Source of the DNA: Cristatella mucedo
Taxonomy: Eukaryota > Bryozoa > Phylactolaemata > Cristatellidae
Length of the DNA: 64,000 nucleotides
Assembly: GCA_009760855.2 (NCBI GenBank)
Contig: WPIO01000021.1
Coordinates: forward strand, 5,233,501-5,297,500
Direction: 5' to 3'
The notes beneath the pieces were generated by a model that had not been told where the DNA came from, did not search any database, and saw only the letters and a list, made by a program, of their open reading frames with translations. Shown here one piece after another: positions 40,995 to 52,735 of the stretch. Within the stretch, counting starts at the first letter, position 1; every line of letters begins with the position of its first letter. Position numbers and translations under genes: made by a program.

Positions 40995-42327
40995 TGTAGC
41001 GCCCTGCTGGCTTTGGCTGAATTTTAGCGCGAACAAGAGCTGTTCGGCGGCGGGCTAGAGCCCCTTTGTCCTGGAGCAGTGAGCCAGAGAGGAGCGTCAG
41101 TGCGGTTAGAGAGGAAGCGCTTAGGAGCAGGCCAGGAAGCTCGGAGACGAGCAGCGGCCGTTCGGCCTTTAGAATTGGTCCGATACTCGCGGAAGCTGCT
41201 GATAGATGTTGGCTGGCCTGTCAACCCCCGCCTTCCCTCTTCCCAAGAAAGAAGCGTCTGGAACCCATTCGCCATTCAAGCTGGATGGAGGTGCCCTGCC
41301 AGTGGCCTGGGAACGGTAGTCATTCCTTTCCGTAATGGGCCAAGGTGTCCGGGCCCAATACCACTAAGCTCTTGCCCCATTGTCTCAGCCAAGTATTTCA
41401 GAGTCGAGCGACGCTCGCTCTGGGTCTTTTGCCTCGTGTCTTTTGGTCTTTGGTCCGGCTCTGCGCCTCGACGCCGTCGGGCACTCGTTTCTCTAAAAAG
41501 CGAGGGAGGAGGGCGGGCTGTCCGCCGACGATGGACGGAACAGGACGAGACAGCTCTAGGAGGATTCGGTGGAACCCCACCGAACACGGTCGTATCGCGC
41601 CCGAGCTGGCATTTTGTGTGTTCTTTCGTGTTTTGTGTTTCTTTTGTGTCGTGTGTGTGCGCTAGCACGTGCTCTCGGCATAGGGATTTGCCGGCGCGAG
41701 CTAGGCGTAGTTGGCGTGTGTGGAGCTCTAGTTCACCGGGTAGGGTTTAGGCTCCGGGTCGCGCTTCAGTGTGGAGAAGTATTTCCTCCGCAGGAGTGCT
41801 TGAGTTGGCGTGTGTGGAGTATTCCGGTCGCACTGGTGGAAACCGAGTTCTAGTTCACCGGGTAGGGTTTAGACTCCGGTTCGCACTTCAGTGTGGAGAA
41901 GTACTCCCTCCGCTCGAGTGTTTAAGTTGGCGTGTTTGGGGTATTCCCTCGGCACAGGTGGGAACGGATTCCTAGTTCACCGGTTAGGGTTTAGGGTCCG
42001 GGTCGCGCTTAGTGTAGAGGAGTATTCCCTCCGCAAGAGTGTTGAACGTGCGAGGAGTGTGGAGATAAAGCTGAACTAGACGCGCAGCGACTTTGTGCGC
42101 TTGCGAATAAGGTTCAGTAAAATCCCCAATTTGTGTGTCTTGCTTCCAATTCACGCCGCGGACTCACGACCCCCTTTAGTAACGGTAAGCAGGTCAGCGC
42201 CAGAAACGCTCGTTTCGTGGCGGCCAGCTTATTGCGCGGAGTCGCGCACCGAACGGCATTAGGCGATAGGCTACGCCGCTAGGTAAGCGGCAGGTCAAGC
42301 TTACCCCGCCGAGCCTTCGGCGTTACA
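40995..42327. mobile_element. solo LTR, 1,333 bp
   Basis: Begins TGTAGCGCC and ends GGCGTTACA (inverted ends with one mismatch, TG...CA). It is flanked by a 4-bp duplication AACT (40991-40994 and 42328-42331). It is GC-rich, unlike its flanks. No internal retroelement genes are attached, so it is probably the product of LTR-LTR recombination. Orientation is not certain; an ATAAAG/AATAAGG region near 42064-42112 hints at plus. Confidence 0.75.
41727..42062 (+). repeat. three tandem copies of a ~120-bp unit inside the solo LTR
   Basis: Each unit begins 'agttcaccgggtagggttta', continues with 'cagtgtggagaagta' and ends near 'gagttggcgtgtgtgg'. The copies start at about 41729, 41842 and 41972. 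They are diverged by scattered substitutions. Confidence 0.85.
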
Positions 42328-42349
42328 AACTGATTTAACAGATTCTTGT

Positions 42350-42480
42350 AAATAGCAGCAGAAGAGGCTTAACGGCTATCACTACCACTTGCAGTGGGCA
42401 ATTAAGAATTACCGACAGCAGGACTCAAAACTTGCGACTTTGGTCGTTAGGTGCACATATCTTACCCCTGACCTTAATAA
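42350..42480 (-). repeat. SINE family 2 fragment
   Basis: Contains 'ggcttaacggctatcactac' and a decayed B box 'caggactcaaaacttgcgac' in reverse orientation. Confidence 0.6.
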
Positions 42481-42980
42481 TCGTATGAGCATGGACTTGT
42501 GCAGTACAGTACCACCAGCCTATTGGGCAGGTAGCTGCTTTTCCAGCACAAGGATTAAGTGTTGCATTTTCATGAGGAAACCACAACAGCTACTGCTTGC
42601 CCTAATGCACAGAAAGCTAAGGCCCTGTAACCTTCTTAAGGGTAACCTACCCTTGTAATAGGCTTGGTTTGCTAGCTAGATAGTTGGTCCAGAGTCCAGC
42701 ACAATCATGTGACACGTTGCGATTACATTGAGTTCTTCGTGGTATATTAATAGTAAGTAATACTGCGATGGTACAACAAAATGATGGGTGTCAAAAAAGG
42801 GGAGATGATTTGCTAATCTGCATGTGTAGCTGCAATATGCACATAGCTTAAGCTAAAAAAATGAAATGCTAGAACTTCACATGACTACGAACTTGAATTT
42901 GTTTTTGAAATGGTGGACATAGCATTCCTGCAGCATTCCCACTCTGCACTAAGATCCCATTTGCTGTCGCCTGAAGTGAA
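42481..42980. other. no gene recognised
   Basis: Unassigned sequence between SINE and LINE remnants. Confidence 0.35.
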
Positions 42981-43520
42981 GACTGGTGCTTCCCCTCTTG
43001 CTGATCTGATTGCCAAGCACAATCTAGGCTTTCACTTCTATGCAGATGACACTCAGTTGTACCTTTGATTTGATCCCTCCCAGCCTTCGAGCACCTCAAA
43101 TTCTCTCTGCTCACTTGCTGCATATATTGATGATATCCACACATGGATGGCAGCAAATTTTCTAAAACTAAACGATGATAAAACTAACTTACTAGTTATG
43201 GGCAAACCCAGCGTGATTCAGAAATTGGAAAGGCTGACGCTCAAAATTGGCTCTGCCAGCATATCTCCTGTTGAATCAGCTCGAAATATAGGTGTCATAT
43301 TCCAAAGTGACCTCTCGTTAGACGACCACACCAGCTCCACAGTCAAATCTGCCTACTTTCAGCTACATAACATGGCTAAAGTTCAGGCTTGTTTAGATAA
43401 GGATACCATGTCTAAGTTGGTCCATGCACTCGTGACATCCCGTCTCGACTTCTGCAACTCACTTCTTACTGGCCTACTGGCGATCAGGCGATTGCAGCTG
43501 GTGCAAAACTCCGCAGCTAG

Positions 43521-45066
43521 TATAATAATAATAATAATAATAATATTGCACTTGATAAAGCGCCCTCAGAGAACTTAATCTCTTTCTAGGCGCTTTACAT
43601 TTGCTGCAAAGTGATACGCAATAGAATAGTAAGTAAAATCATGCTTGAAAAACAAACAAAATGAATAACATGGTTAGGGGTTACATGCACTGGGTCAGCA
43701 TGCAAATGTGGTTAGTGGCAGCATGAACAGTGTCAGCACGCATAAGCACATCGAGGACGAATCACAAGGACCCACTAAATGCTGTCCTAAATAGGTGTGC
43801 TTTTAAGTTTCTTTTAAATGTGGTCAGGTCAGGGGATGTTCTGATGCAGGTCGGGAGGGAGTTCCAGGCTGTGGGAGCATACGAGCTAAATGCACGGTCT
43901 CCAAAGGATTTAAGGTTTGTACGAGGTATTTCTAGACTGTTGGATTCCGAAAAGCGAGTGGTACGATGCTTTGCCTGATGGGGTAGTATATCTGAAAGAT
44001 AGGCTGGAGCCATAGAATGAAGTGACCTAAAAGTGAGCGACAAAACCTTGAAGTCAATCCGTTGCTTGACTGGTAACCAGTGCAGGTCGGGGAGAAGTGG
44101 AGTAATGTGGCAACTGCGACGCTCACGACAGACAAGCCTAGCTGCAGAGTTTTGCACCAGCTGCAATCGCCTGATCGCACATGCTGGTAGGCCAGTAAGC
44201 AGTGAGTTGCAGAAGTCGAGACGAGATGTCACGAATGCATGGACCAACTTGGGCGTGGTATCCTTATCTAAACAAGCCCTAATTTTAGCAATGTTATGAA
44301 GCTGAAAATAGGCTGATTTGACTGTGGAGCTGATGTGGTCGTCTAACGAGAGGTCGCTTTGGAATATGACACCTAGATTTCGAGCTGATGCAACTGGAGA
44401 TATGCTGGCAGAGCCAATTTTGAAAGTCAGCCTTTCCAATTTCTGAATCACGCTGGGTTTGCCCATAACTAGTAAGTTAGTTTTATCATCGTTTAGTTTT
44501 AGAAAATTTGCTGCCATCCATGATCGGATGTCATCAATGCATGCAGCAAGTGAGTTGAGAGAATTTGAGGTGCTCGAAGGCTCGGAGGGATCAAAGCAAA
44601 GGTACAACTGAGTGTCATCCGCATAGAAGTGAAAGCCTAGATTGTGCTTGGCAATCACATCAGCGAGAGGGAGAGTATAAACGGTGAAAAGGACCGGACC
44701 TAGCACAGAGCCCTGAGGTACTCCATATTTTAGAGGTACTTCAGATGATCTTTGTCCATTCACGTCAATACTCTGGAGTCTCCCACTGAGATAGGACCTG
44801 AACCACTGCAGAGCAGTGCCAGTGATGCCCAGGCGAGATGAGAGGCGCTCTAGAAGTACTTTGTGATCGATGGTATCAAAAGCTGCCGAAAGATCGAGCA
44901 AAACAAGAAGAGACACTCTACCCATGTCTGCATTCCTAAGTAGGTCGTTGTATACCCGAAGCAATGCTGACTCTGTGGAGTGATTAGCTCTAAAGCCAGA
45001 CTGGAACTTACTAGCAAGGTGTGAGGTTTCGATATACGAGTTCAGCTGGTCTGCCACGACCCGTTC
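43521..45066 (-). mobile_element. young L2 copy inserted in the older L2
   Basis: 1,546 bp, bounded by the 7-bp duplication CAGCTAG (43514-43520 and 45067-45073). Minus orientation: 5'-truncated in RT, complete 3' UTR, hairpin tail and (TTA)n at 43521-43545. The open reading frame and close similarity to the 10.8-kb copy mark it as the youngest L2 here. Confidence 0.92.
43762..45057 (-). CDS. L2-clade reverse transcriptase, 5'-truncated but open (431 residues)
   Basis: The frame is open from the truncation point (an in-frame VV precedes the first ATG) to its natural stop. RT motifs: LLDLSAAFDTIDH at 53-65 (first catalytic Asp), GVPQGSVLGP at 112-121, [11 protein letters not shown] at 142-152 (YADD active site), then the L2-type C-terminal domain with [16 protein letters not shown] and [15 protein letters not shown]. 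The endonuclease domain and the first RT motifs are missing, so this copy cannot move itself. Family: L2 clade of non-LTR retrotransposons (target-primed reverse transcription). Confidence 0.9.
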   Translation of the reverse strand: MADQLNSYIETSHLASKFQSGFRANHSTESALLRVYNDLLRNADMGRVSLLVLLDLSAAFDTIDHKVLLERLSSRLGITGTALQWFRSYLSGRLQSIDVNGQRSSEVPLKYGVPQGSVLGPVLFTVYTLPLADVIAKHNLGFHFYADDTQLYLCFDPSEPSSTSNSLNSLAACIDDIRSWMAANFLKLNDDKTNLLVMGKPSVIQKLERLTFKIGSASISPVASARNLGVIFQSDLSLDDHISSTVKSAYFQLHNIAKIRACLDKDTTPKLVHAFVTSRLDFCNSLLTGLPACAIRRLQLVQNSAARLVCRERRSCHITPLLPDLHWLPVKQRIDFKVLSLTFRSLHSMAPAYLSDILPHQAKHRTTRFSESNSLEIPRTNLKSFGDRAFSSYAPTAWNSLPTCIRTSPDLTTFKRNLKAHLFRTAFSGSL

Positions 45067-45670
45067 CAGCTAGGCTTGTCTGTTGTGAGCGTCGCAGTTG
45101 CCACATCACACCACTTCTCGCCGACCTGCACTGGCTACGAGTCAAGCAACGGATTAACTTCAAGGTTTTGTCGCTCACTTTTAGGTCACTTCATTCTATG
45201 GCTCCAGCCTATCTCTCAGATCTACTACCCACCAGGCCAAGCATCGTACCTCCCGCTTTTTGCAATCCAACAGTCTACAAATACCACGTACAAACCTCAA
45301 ATCCTTTGGAGACCGTGCATTTAGTTCGTATGCTCCCAAAGCCTGCAACTCGCTCCTGGCTTGCGTCAGAACATCCCCTGACTTGAACACATTTAAAAAG
45401 AACTTAAAACACACCTATTTAGGACAGCATTTAGTGGGTCCCTGTGATTCGTCCTTCATGTGCTTAAGCGTGCTGGCACTGTGCATGCTGCCACTAACCA
45501 CATTTGCATGCTGACCCTGTGCATCTCACCCCTAACCATGTTATTCATGTTGTTTATCAAGCATGATATTACTCACCATTCAATTGCATTTCCCTTTGCA
45601 GCAAATGTAAAGCACCTAGAAAGAGATTGAGTTCTCTGAGGGTGCTTTATCAAGTGCATTATTATTATTA

Positions 45671-46139
45671 TTATTCCCCACTTCTAATTAGACCAATCTT
45701 AGTCGGCCTTTTGGAAAGTTGCCCAAGTAGGAACAACCGGAAGTCGTGTTGCACCTGCTTTTGGTAAGTGATGGACATGCATAAATAGCGTGACCCGACA
45801 AAATAGCCTGCATACAAAACAGCCCAAGAAGAAATACCCCTGTTAAATAGCTCGATAAAGTTTATTCCTTTGGAGTACGTATACTAAAAAATAACTAATA
45901 TGTAATGATTACGTAATGAATAACCAATAAATATTAAATGAATCGGTAAAGTAAAAAAACTTTTTTCTTTGTGTAAAATTTCATCTAGATTTTGAGTCAA
46001 AAATGTAAATATAATTTAAGATCAATATTTTGTTATCATTTGAATCACAATCTAGATTGGCAGATGTGCGTTCCACAGAGGTAATCCATAAGACACTCAA
46101 TGTCATCATAGGTTGGAACAAGAGTTTGAAGATGCCATT
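45671..46139. other. no gene recognised
   Basis: AT-rich; the boundary with the following L2 is not sharp. Confidence 0.35.
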
Positions 46140-46850
46140 TGACCTGCACGTATTTCGCCTTCTACTGCTTGCTGGTCTTCCGGCCTGGGCAGTCGTGCGC
46201 TTACAGTTGGTGCAAAACTTCGGGTAGGCTTGTCTGTCTTCAGATTCGCAGTTGTCACATCGCAACACTTCTTGCTGACCCGAACTGGCTCCCCGTCAAG
46301 CAATGTATCGACTTGAAGGTTGTCACTCACTTGTCCCTTCATTATTTGGTACTTCATTCTCACTTGTAGGTTCCTTCATGCCAGTCTCTCTATCAGATCT
46401 ACTCCCCAACCACGCAAAGCTTCGTATCACCCCCTTTTCGGAATCTAATCGTTTAACTATACCTCGTACGTACCTTAAATCCTTTGGAGGCCGTGCTTTT
46501 AGTTCGTATACTCTCAAAGCCTAGAACTCACCCGACTTTCGTCACGACATCCCCTGACTTGACGACATTTAAAATGAAGCTAAAACGTATCTTTTTATCA
46601 CATCTTTTAGCGGGTCCTTATGATTTTTCCTTTGTGTGCTTACTGGTGCTGACATTGTACATGCTGCCACTAACCATATTTGCATGCTGATCCTGTGCAT
46701 GACACCTCTAACCATAATGTCTGATGTCTTTGAGCATGCTACCAATAACCATTCGGTCTTGCTTCCTTTGCAGCAAATTTGAAGTGCCTAGAAAGAGATT
46801 GAGTTCTCTGGGAGAGCTACAACAAATGTATTATTATTATTATTATTACT
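46140..46850 (+). mobile_element. L2 copy, old, 5'-truncated
   Basis: C-terminal RT remnants ('cgtcaagcaatgtatcgactt', 'ccttaaatcctttggagg'), the L2 3' UTR and the tail 'cctagaaagagattgagttc' followed by (TTA)n at about 46830-46848. Confidence 0.78.
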
Positions 46851-47390
46851 AATATTATTCTGCTTCTGAAAAATATATTATTATTGTTATGCAATGGGGC
46901 AACGATCTCACAAGTACTAAAATCTCGGCGTCACTGGTCAGCCGCTGTTTTCGTAACGGAGAATCCCTAGCATGGTACATCTCGGCTAGCCGCGGGCGCC
47001 CGCTCACCGGTGGGGGGTCTACGAACGAATACGATACGAACAACGGGCAACAGGGAACGCGGAATACGCAAGCCATTACAACGAGCGTGCTTATTTCCAG
47101 CCTTGCTCGAGCATTGGGCCCGCATTGCGTTGCGTGAGACCGCATCGTCGGCGAACGCCCGACACTCATCCGGATGTGTAACTAGGCGCGACTTCCGGCC
47201 AGCGTCAGGTCTTCAAAAGCCATGGTTACGTGGCGTCGTCGCATATCCAGGCACGCCTACGCATCGGGCCTCAGCCCGGCAGTTGACCCTTATCACATTG
47301 CAGCCGTCCCGCCAACCAAACTTAGCCTGAGTACTTTTATATCAAGGCTTCGCACAATAATATTATTCTTGTATTCAATATTCTTATATT
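46851..47390. other. no gene recognised
   Basis: Unassigned; short frames have no recognised domain. Confidence 0.35.
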
Positions 47391-47614
47391 CAACCTTAAA
47401 TATATGGCAATATGAAATTCCAAAATATAGTATATTGCAATATTCTATGCCACCGATGCAATATATTGCACATCTTACACATCACATGTTGCAATTTATT
47501 GTCTGTGATTTTACAAATCCTCTTCATATTCTTCTTCGCTCTCTTCGTTAGCTGTCTCTCAGAGTCATTTTCATTCACTACCAAGGCGACCAGAGCTAAA
47601 TTCCACAGTAACTT

Positions 47615-49300
47615 GTTTTGATTCAGAGAAAGCAGCACCTCCAAGGTTCTGGGTTGCAAACTACGACGTTGAGGACAGAACACTCGCTTTGCCATGGAGA
47701 AAAGTCTCTCCACCTCATATGATGTTGGAAGCAAGAAGCGCGTGTTGATGTACTTGCTGCATGCTTTCTTCTCTTCAACACACTGTCGCCTGGGTGCTCG
47801 CTCAGCAAAAGACAATTGAGTGTAATCATCTGCAGCTTCTTTCGAGTCCTGAGCTGCAGGTAGCAACAATTGTTCGATATCACATTCTTCATGAATTGTA
47901 ACAGTGTTCTCCTTGTTTGCTCCTATCTTGATGACGGCCGTTTCCAAATCTTTGCTGTGGATGATATCCGCATCGTTGCCAAGATAGTGGTCGAAGGCAA
48001 ACTCTGGATCCGAGTAATTGATCGATCAGAATAAAACATCCGATTCTTTCAACGACGTGTCGCGTCGATGCAGCGCTACCGTAACAGATTTGAAATCGGC
48101 CAATGCTTGTTTGCGATCCCGAATATTCCTTTTCTGCCCAGCTGTAGGAACAGGGTTCATTATTTCATCGTCTGCTTCATCAAGATTTGGAAGGAGTCTT
48201 TCGAAGCACCGAAACATATCTGGAACGCCTGTCCAGCGGGTGACGTTTCGCTTGACTGGGCGCAACAATATCATCAAGCGAAATCGACCTGACTGATTGA
48301 GTGTTGACAACTTGGACATGAGCTTCCCAATCAACTCCGATTCAGTTGCGAGGAATCTGCTTATGTATGCCTCAACAGCCAAATTAAAACGGTGACTGCG
48401 GCGTCCCAGAAGCAGCACACCAGGAAGGTCCGCTCGCTGTTGCCTTGTTGGTTGAGCAGTTGTCCCAATTAAACAGAAAAGGAGGTCGAGAGATAAGGAG
48501 TACCACGGAAGTGTCGATTTGATAAAATTCCCACGGTTCTCGGCAATAAAAATTCTTCTCGTCAAGGAGATGTGCGAAGGCCTACAGATGAATTTCAGGA
48601 TCAGCAGCATGTTCCTTGCCAGAGTAGACGATAAAAAGACCAATAAAGTGCGTTGAATCCTCAGACCAACCATCAAACACAAGAGCGAAAGTGGTAGCAG
48701 TAGCGACCTTGACAGCTATGTTTTTTCCACCGCCTCCACCAGTTTGAACATATATTTCTTGAGTGTTTTGACAGATCGGTTGCAGTTTCGTAATGCTTCG
48801 GGTGAGCTCTTTTTCGCTAAAGATCAATTCGAGCTCATCAGCTCATCCATGACGATCCATTCCAGCCATTCGAATACATTGGTTGATGGACTATCAAGCA
48901 CGTACTCCAAGGTGGTCTTCCAGATACCGATTGTCCAATTTCGGTCGTGACACTTGCTGTTACGGATTTGCCGCCTCCGTGTGATTGCGTCACCAAGTGA
49001 AACATCTCTAGATTATTCGGATGCTTCTGCTTGATGTGGGATATCAAACTCATGTAGCCGAGCTTTTAAATGTTTTGTTTTCGAACAGTTCCACAAGTGC
49101 ATTTCCTTGTATTGGCTTAGTAACCAACAGGATTCTTGCCAAAGTAAAGCTGACAGACTGTGTTGTTGTCAGGTGGGACTGGAAGACGAATTTGAGCTCG
49201 ACGTCAAAGTTGGCGACCTCTGAGACAAAAAGTGGCGCCACCACGATTGTACACGATTGTGTACAGTTGCGATTGGTTAAAAATGGACCTCTGAGACAAA
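47615..49300 (-). pseudogene. hAT transposase gene, decayed
   Basis: Minus strand, in order. BED-type zinc-finger end 'MSLISHIKQKHPN' (about 49053-49015). First catalytic region 'FALVFDGWSEDSTHFIGLF' (about 48690-48630). 'RRSHRFNLAVEAYI' (about 48400), where the family has a C-x2-H. KRNVTRWTG (about 48245). C-terminal dimerisation domain 'SYEVERLFSMAKRVF' with 'LEVLLSLNQNKLLW' (about 47730-47620). These are the standard landmarks of hAT transposases. At least three frame changes (near 48830, 48620 and 47990) break it, and the first Cys pair of the BED finger is not visible. I did not find its terminal repeats. Confidence 0.78.
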
Positions 49301-49352
49301 AAGTGGCGCCACCACGATTGTGCACTTGGACAGTTGTGAGTGGTTAAAAATG
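49217..49352 (+). repeat. 71-bp tandem duplication
   Basis: Two copies (starting 49217 and 49288) of 'cctctgagacaaaaagtggc ... ggttaaaaatgg', at the 5' side of the hAT gene; possibly transposase-binding subterminal repeats (inference). Confidence 0.85.
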
Positions 49353-49639
49353 GTTTCTACGGATACATGTCCGGATATGATTTTAATTGGATCTTTTCAA
49401 AAGTGAAAGGTCAATTTATGTATTTTTATGTATTATGTATCAATGACAAGAGACGAATAGGTTTATAATAATACCTTTATATATTACAATAAATTGTAAA
49501 ATATATTTGTATAGTCAACCGATCCCTTACAATATATTGGTATTGTCAAACGAATCAGCAAATGTTTTGTAGCCAATATACCCATATTTATAGTATTTTT
49601 TATCTACAATGTATTGTTGGGCAGCCTTGTTTTATATAT
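49353..49639. other. AT-rich spacer
   Basis: No feature recognised; possibly hAT flank. Confidence 0.35.
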
Positions 49640-50040
49640 TGGCAGAAAAGCCTTAGTGGCTATTGCCACCGCTTGCAGTCAGTAAATACAAGATTGTGTT
49701 ATGTGACAGTGTCTCCGGCAACGGCTGTACTTGTGGAGTCTCATGGAGACACGTAGACACGAGCGGGCGAACGTGAGCTGTGAACGAGACTCTCCTTTAT
49801 TACCCAGCCGGGTGCATATACGAGCTGGGGCTGACTCACCACAGATAAGGAAGTGCATCTGTGGTGGGCCACACGCTTACGTCAAAGGCTACGTGGTTCA
49901 ACCACCCGCCGCAGGCAGGGCATACATCAGCGGCCGAGAAGCAGCAGGCTCGCGAAACAATTGCCCACTGCAGGATTCGAGCCCACGACTATGGATGTGA
50001 AGAGTGAGCGCCTTACCTTATCACGATATTACACCAGGGT
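49640..50040 (-). repeat. SINE family 2 copy split by a solo LTR
   Basis: The body part is at 49643-49696 ('ggctattgccaccgcttgca'), and B and A boxes are at 49960-50040 ('gcaggattcgagcccacgac', 'gcgccttacc'). The two parts join at ATTG. Confidence 0.7.
49697..49959 (-). mobile_element. solo LTR of the iMet-PBS element family (263 bp)
   Basis: Homologous to the LTR at 29046-29376. On the plus strand it begins TGTTATGTGACAGTG and ends CGCGAAACA. A 4-bp duplication ATTG flanks it (49693-49696 and 49960-49963). It lacks the internal duplication of the 29-kb copy. Confidence 0.82.
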
Positions 50041-50221
50041 CAAAATGTTTCGGAAATATGGCGACTGTGGCTGAGAGGTATTTCTTAATCTTATGCCGTT
50101 GGTTCTAAAGAGTATCCTAGGCGGTTTCACTAAATTTCTTTGGCGTCGTTGCTCTGCGACAGCCAGGACATAAAGCGTACTATAAAATTAAAGGTTAGCT
50201 GACTCTAATAGCCTCATTTAC

Positions 50222-50350
50222 ATAGTGACTGAAGTGCCTTTACGGCTATTACCGCTGCTAGCAATAGTCATTGCAGGATCATCCTTTGCAGGACTCGAAC
50301 TCGCGACCTGAGTGTTAAAGAGCTAGCTCCGTACACCTGGGCTAAGTCCC
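50222..50350 (-). repeat. SINE family 2 copy
   Basis: 'gcctttacggctattaccgc', then 'gcaggactcgaactcgcgac' (B box in reverse) and the A-box end 'acacctgggctaagtcc'. Confidence 0.7.
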
Positions 50351-51430
50351 AAGTGAGTTAAAATTGCAAAAGGGACTGACCGCAGACCCAGTTTTCTACG
50401 GGGAACATCAAAGGAAAGGCGCCGGTAGATCTTCGGATATTGCCAATTCCCCAAGTGCACACAAAAGTTCTCCCAAGCAATTTGCACTGGCTTTAGATAA
50501 TGAGTTAGCCACCTCTCTTCCTCATATCCCTGTACATATAGAAACTGTTACAAATCCGCCAAGAAGCTAAGCACGATGTGTGGTTTTTGTTTATGTAGAC
50601 CGCAGTCGGTGACAGCACCTAAATGTTGTTATCTGCCAGTACTAGGCTGGGTGGCCCTCCCGGCCACCGGTTAGGCAATCTGAGCTCAGCTAGGCGTTGG
50701 CAACGGCGCCAACGAATGAGAGCGCAGCGTTCCGGTACCGCAGAGGACAGAAGCGGGCGACGTCTGCGGCGGGCAGTAGTGCTTCCGCCGGCTGTGGGTG
50801 TGGAGGAAATAAGCTGGCGGTGTTCCTCATTGGCTAGCGTGCTGTGCCGCTCGCGACGACAATTTAGACTACACGATGGAGACAGCTGCATGGAACACTT
50901 ACGTTGCAGTCTGTAATCGCTTTCTCGGTCTCCACAAGGTTGAGAACTACGAACAGCTAGTTCTGGCTCTCATAAAAAGATGCGACAATGTGATGAAGGC
51001 GGCCCTTTCAAGACAGTTTATTTAATACTAATTGGGACAAAAATTCAAGATGGGGAGCTTGACGCTCAGAGGAGCAAGGCGAACTCTTTCGCCTGGATGC
51101 ATACTGGGCTTTGTGTGACGTTATCGAGTAAAACGAATCTCGATGGAAATTGTTTTGAGAGCTCTTAGAAAGTCTTAAAATTCATCCGATGACCTACATC
51201 AGCTCATTTCTGCACCCATTTGAATTATCATTTTGTATGACGTATAAGTATTTGTAAATTTTGGTTTATTTGCTGTTCTTTCAGACTAAGCATGAACCAT
51301 CGCGTAACTAAGTAAATTTTTAAGTTGCCACTGTCGTAGTAAAAAAAGCAAGGCTTGCAGGGATAACGGGCATTCAAACTTGAAAAAATAACTATTAACC
51401 GCTTATTTCCCCTCTACCGTTCCTATCAAA
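50351..51430. other. no gene recognised
   Basis: 50620-50910 is GC-rich with frames on both strands, but none has a recognised domain. Confidence 0.35.
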
Positions 51431-52735
51431 GACACTGCAACGAGTCGTGGCAGGCCAGCTGAACTCGTATATTTAAACCTCGAGCCTTGCTTAGTAAGTT
51501 CCCCACTGGTTTTAGAGCTAATCTCCCGACAGTCATCATTGCTTCGGGTGATAACGACTGTAGGTAGAATCTCTCAGCTCGTTTTGCTCGATCTTCAGGC
51601 AGCTTGATATTACCCATCACCAAGTCATTCTCAAGCACCTCTCATATCGCCTGGGCATAACAGGTACTGCCCTGCAATGGTTCGTCTTTATCTCAGTGGT
51701 AGACTCGATAATTGGTGTGAACGGACAAAAATCGTCCAAGGAACCACTTATATGTATGGGGTACCTCAAGGCTCTGTGCTCCCTCCGGTACTTCATGATA
51801 TATACTTGCTGATGTGATTGTCCGACACAATCTAGGCTTTCACTTTGATGCAGATAACACTCAGTTGTACCTTCGCTTAGACCCCTCGCAGCACGTTAAA
51901 TTCTTCGAACTCTAGCTGCATTCATTTATGGTATTCGCACATGAATGGCAGTAAACTTTCTCAAAACTATAACAGTAATTAGCTAGTTATGGGGAAACCA
52001 CATGTAACTGAGAAATTAAAAAAGCTCAACACTCAAAATAGGCTCTCGCTGCATGTTGCATCTGCACACAATCTGGGTGGGTGTCCTGTTCCAAAGTGTA
52101 CTTTCATTAGACGACCACACCAGCTCCAGTCAAGCCTGCCCACATGCAGTTATGTGACATGGCTAAAACTCGGGCTTGTCTAGACTAGGATACTACGTCT
52201 AAATTGGTGTAGCATTTGTGACATCCCGTCTACACCTCTGTAACTCCCTGCTTGTGAGTTGGAGCAGCTAGGTTTGTCGTGAGCATAGCAGTTGCCTTAT
52301 CTCGTCGACCTGCACTGGCTTCCAATCGAGCAGAGCAAGCTCCAAGGCCGCCTTCTAGTTTAGGTCACTTTAATGTTCAACCTGCTAATAGATCTAATCC
52401 CCACCGGGAAAAGCATCGCACCACCTTAAGATCATAGAAGACCATACCTTTAGTTTATATGTTCCCAACGCCTGGAATTCAGTCCCGATTGACGTCACAA
52501 AATCCCCCGATTTGACAAAATTAAGTCGCTAAAACCTATTTGGCTGCATTAGGTGGATCCGCGAGATTCATCCTTGACAAACTAATGCATGCTGACAGTG
52601 TGTGCTGCCATTAACCATATTTGCATGCTGAATATGCGTTATGTCAACTCGAACCATGTTATCATTGAGCATGCTACCATTAACCATTCGGTCATGCTTC
52701 CTTTGCAGCAAATGTAAGCTGTTCGCTATAGACAT
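51431..52735 (+). mobile_element. old L2 copy
   Basis: Starts at 'cgagtcgtggcaggccagct' (the same region where the 43.5-kb copy is truncated), continues through RT remnants (cagataacactcag, where others read cagatgacactcag) and 3' UTR words to about 52717. The hairpin tail is missing. Many stops and deletions. Confidence 0.75.

Larger units (their letters stand above)
42981..45670 (+). mobile_element. older L2 copy, split by a younger L2
   Basis: The first part, 42981-43520, runs from just before the RT YADD region (tatgcagatgac at about 43042) to the word cgcagctag. The second part resumes at 45067 with 'cagctaggcttgtctg' and runs through the 3' UTR to the hairpin tail (45608-45650) and (TTA)n. 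The coding sequence has stops and indels (for example TGA in the RT region). Confidence 0.85.

Noticed and set aside
41079-41750. 223-residue ORF
   Set aside because: It lies wholly inside the solo LTR, overlaps antisense frames, is Arg/Ser/Cys-rich and has no domain; a GC-rich artefact.
41985-42000. Telomere-like TTAGGG/TTTAGGG words
   Set aside because: Only two adjacent occurrences, part of the LTR tandem unit, with no array.
43730-43978. 82-residue plus ORF repeated near 11196-11444
   Set aside because: The antisense shadow of the L2 RT C-terminus; it recurs only because L2 recurs.
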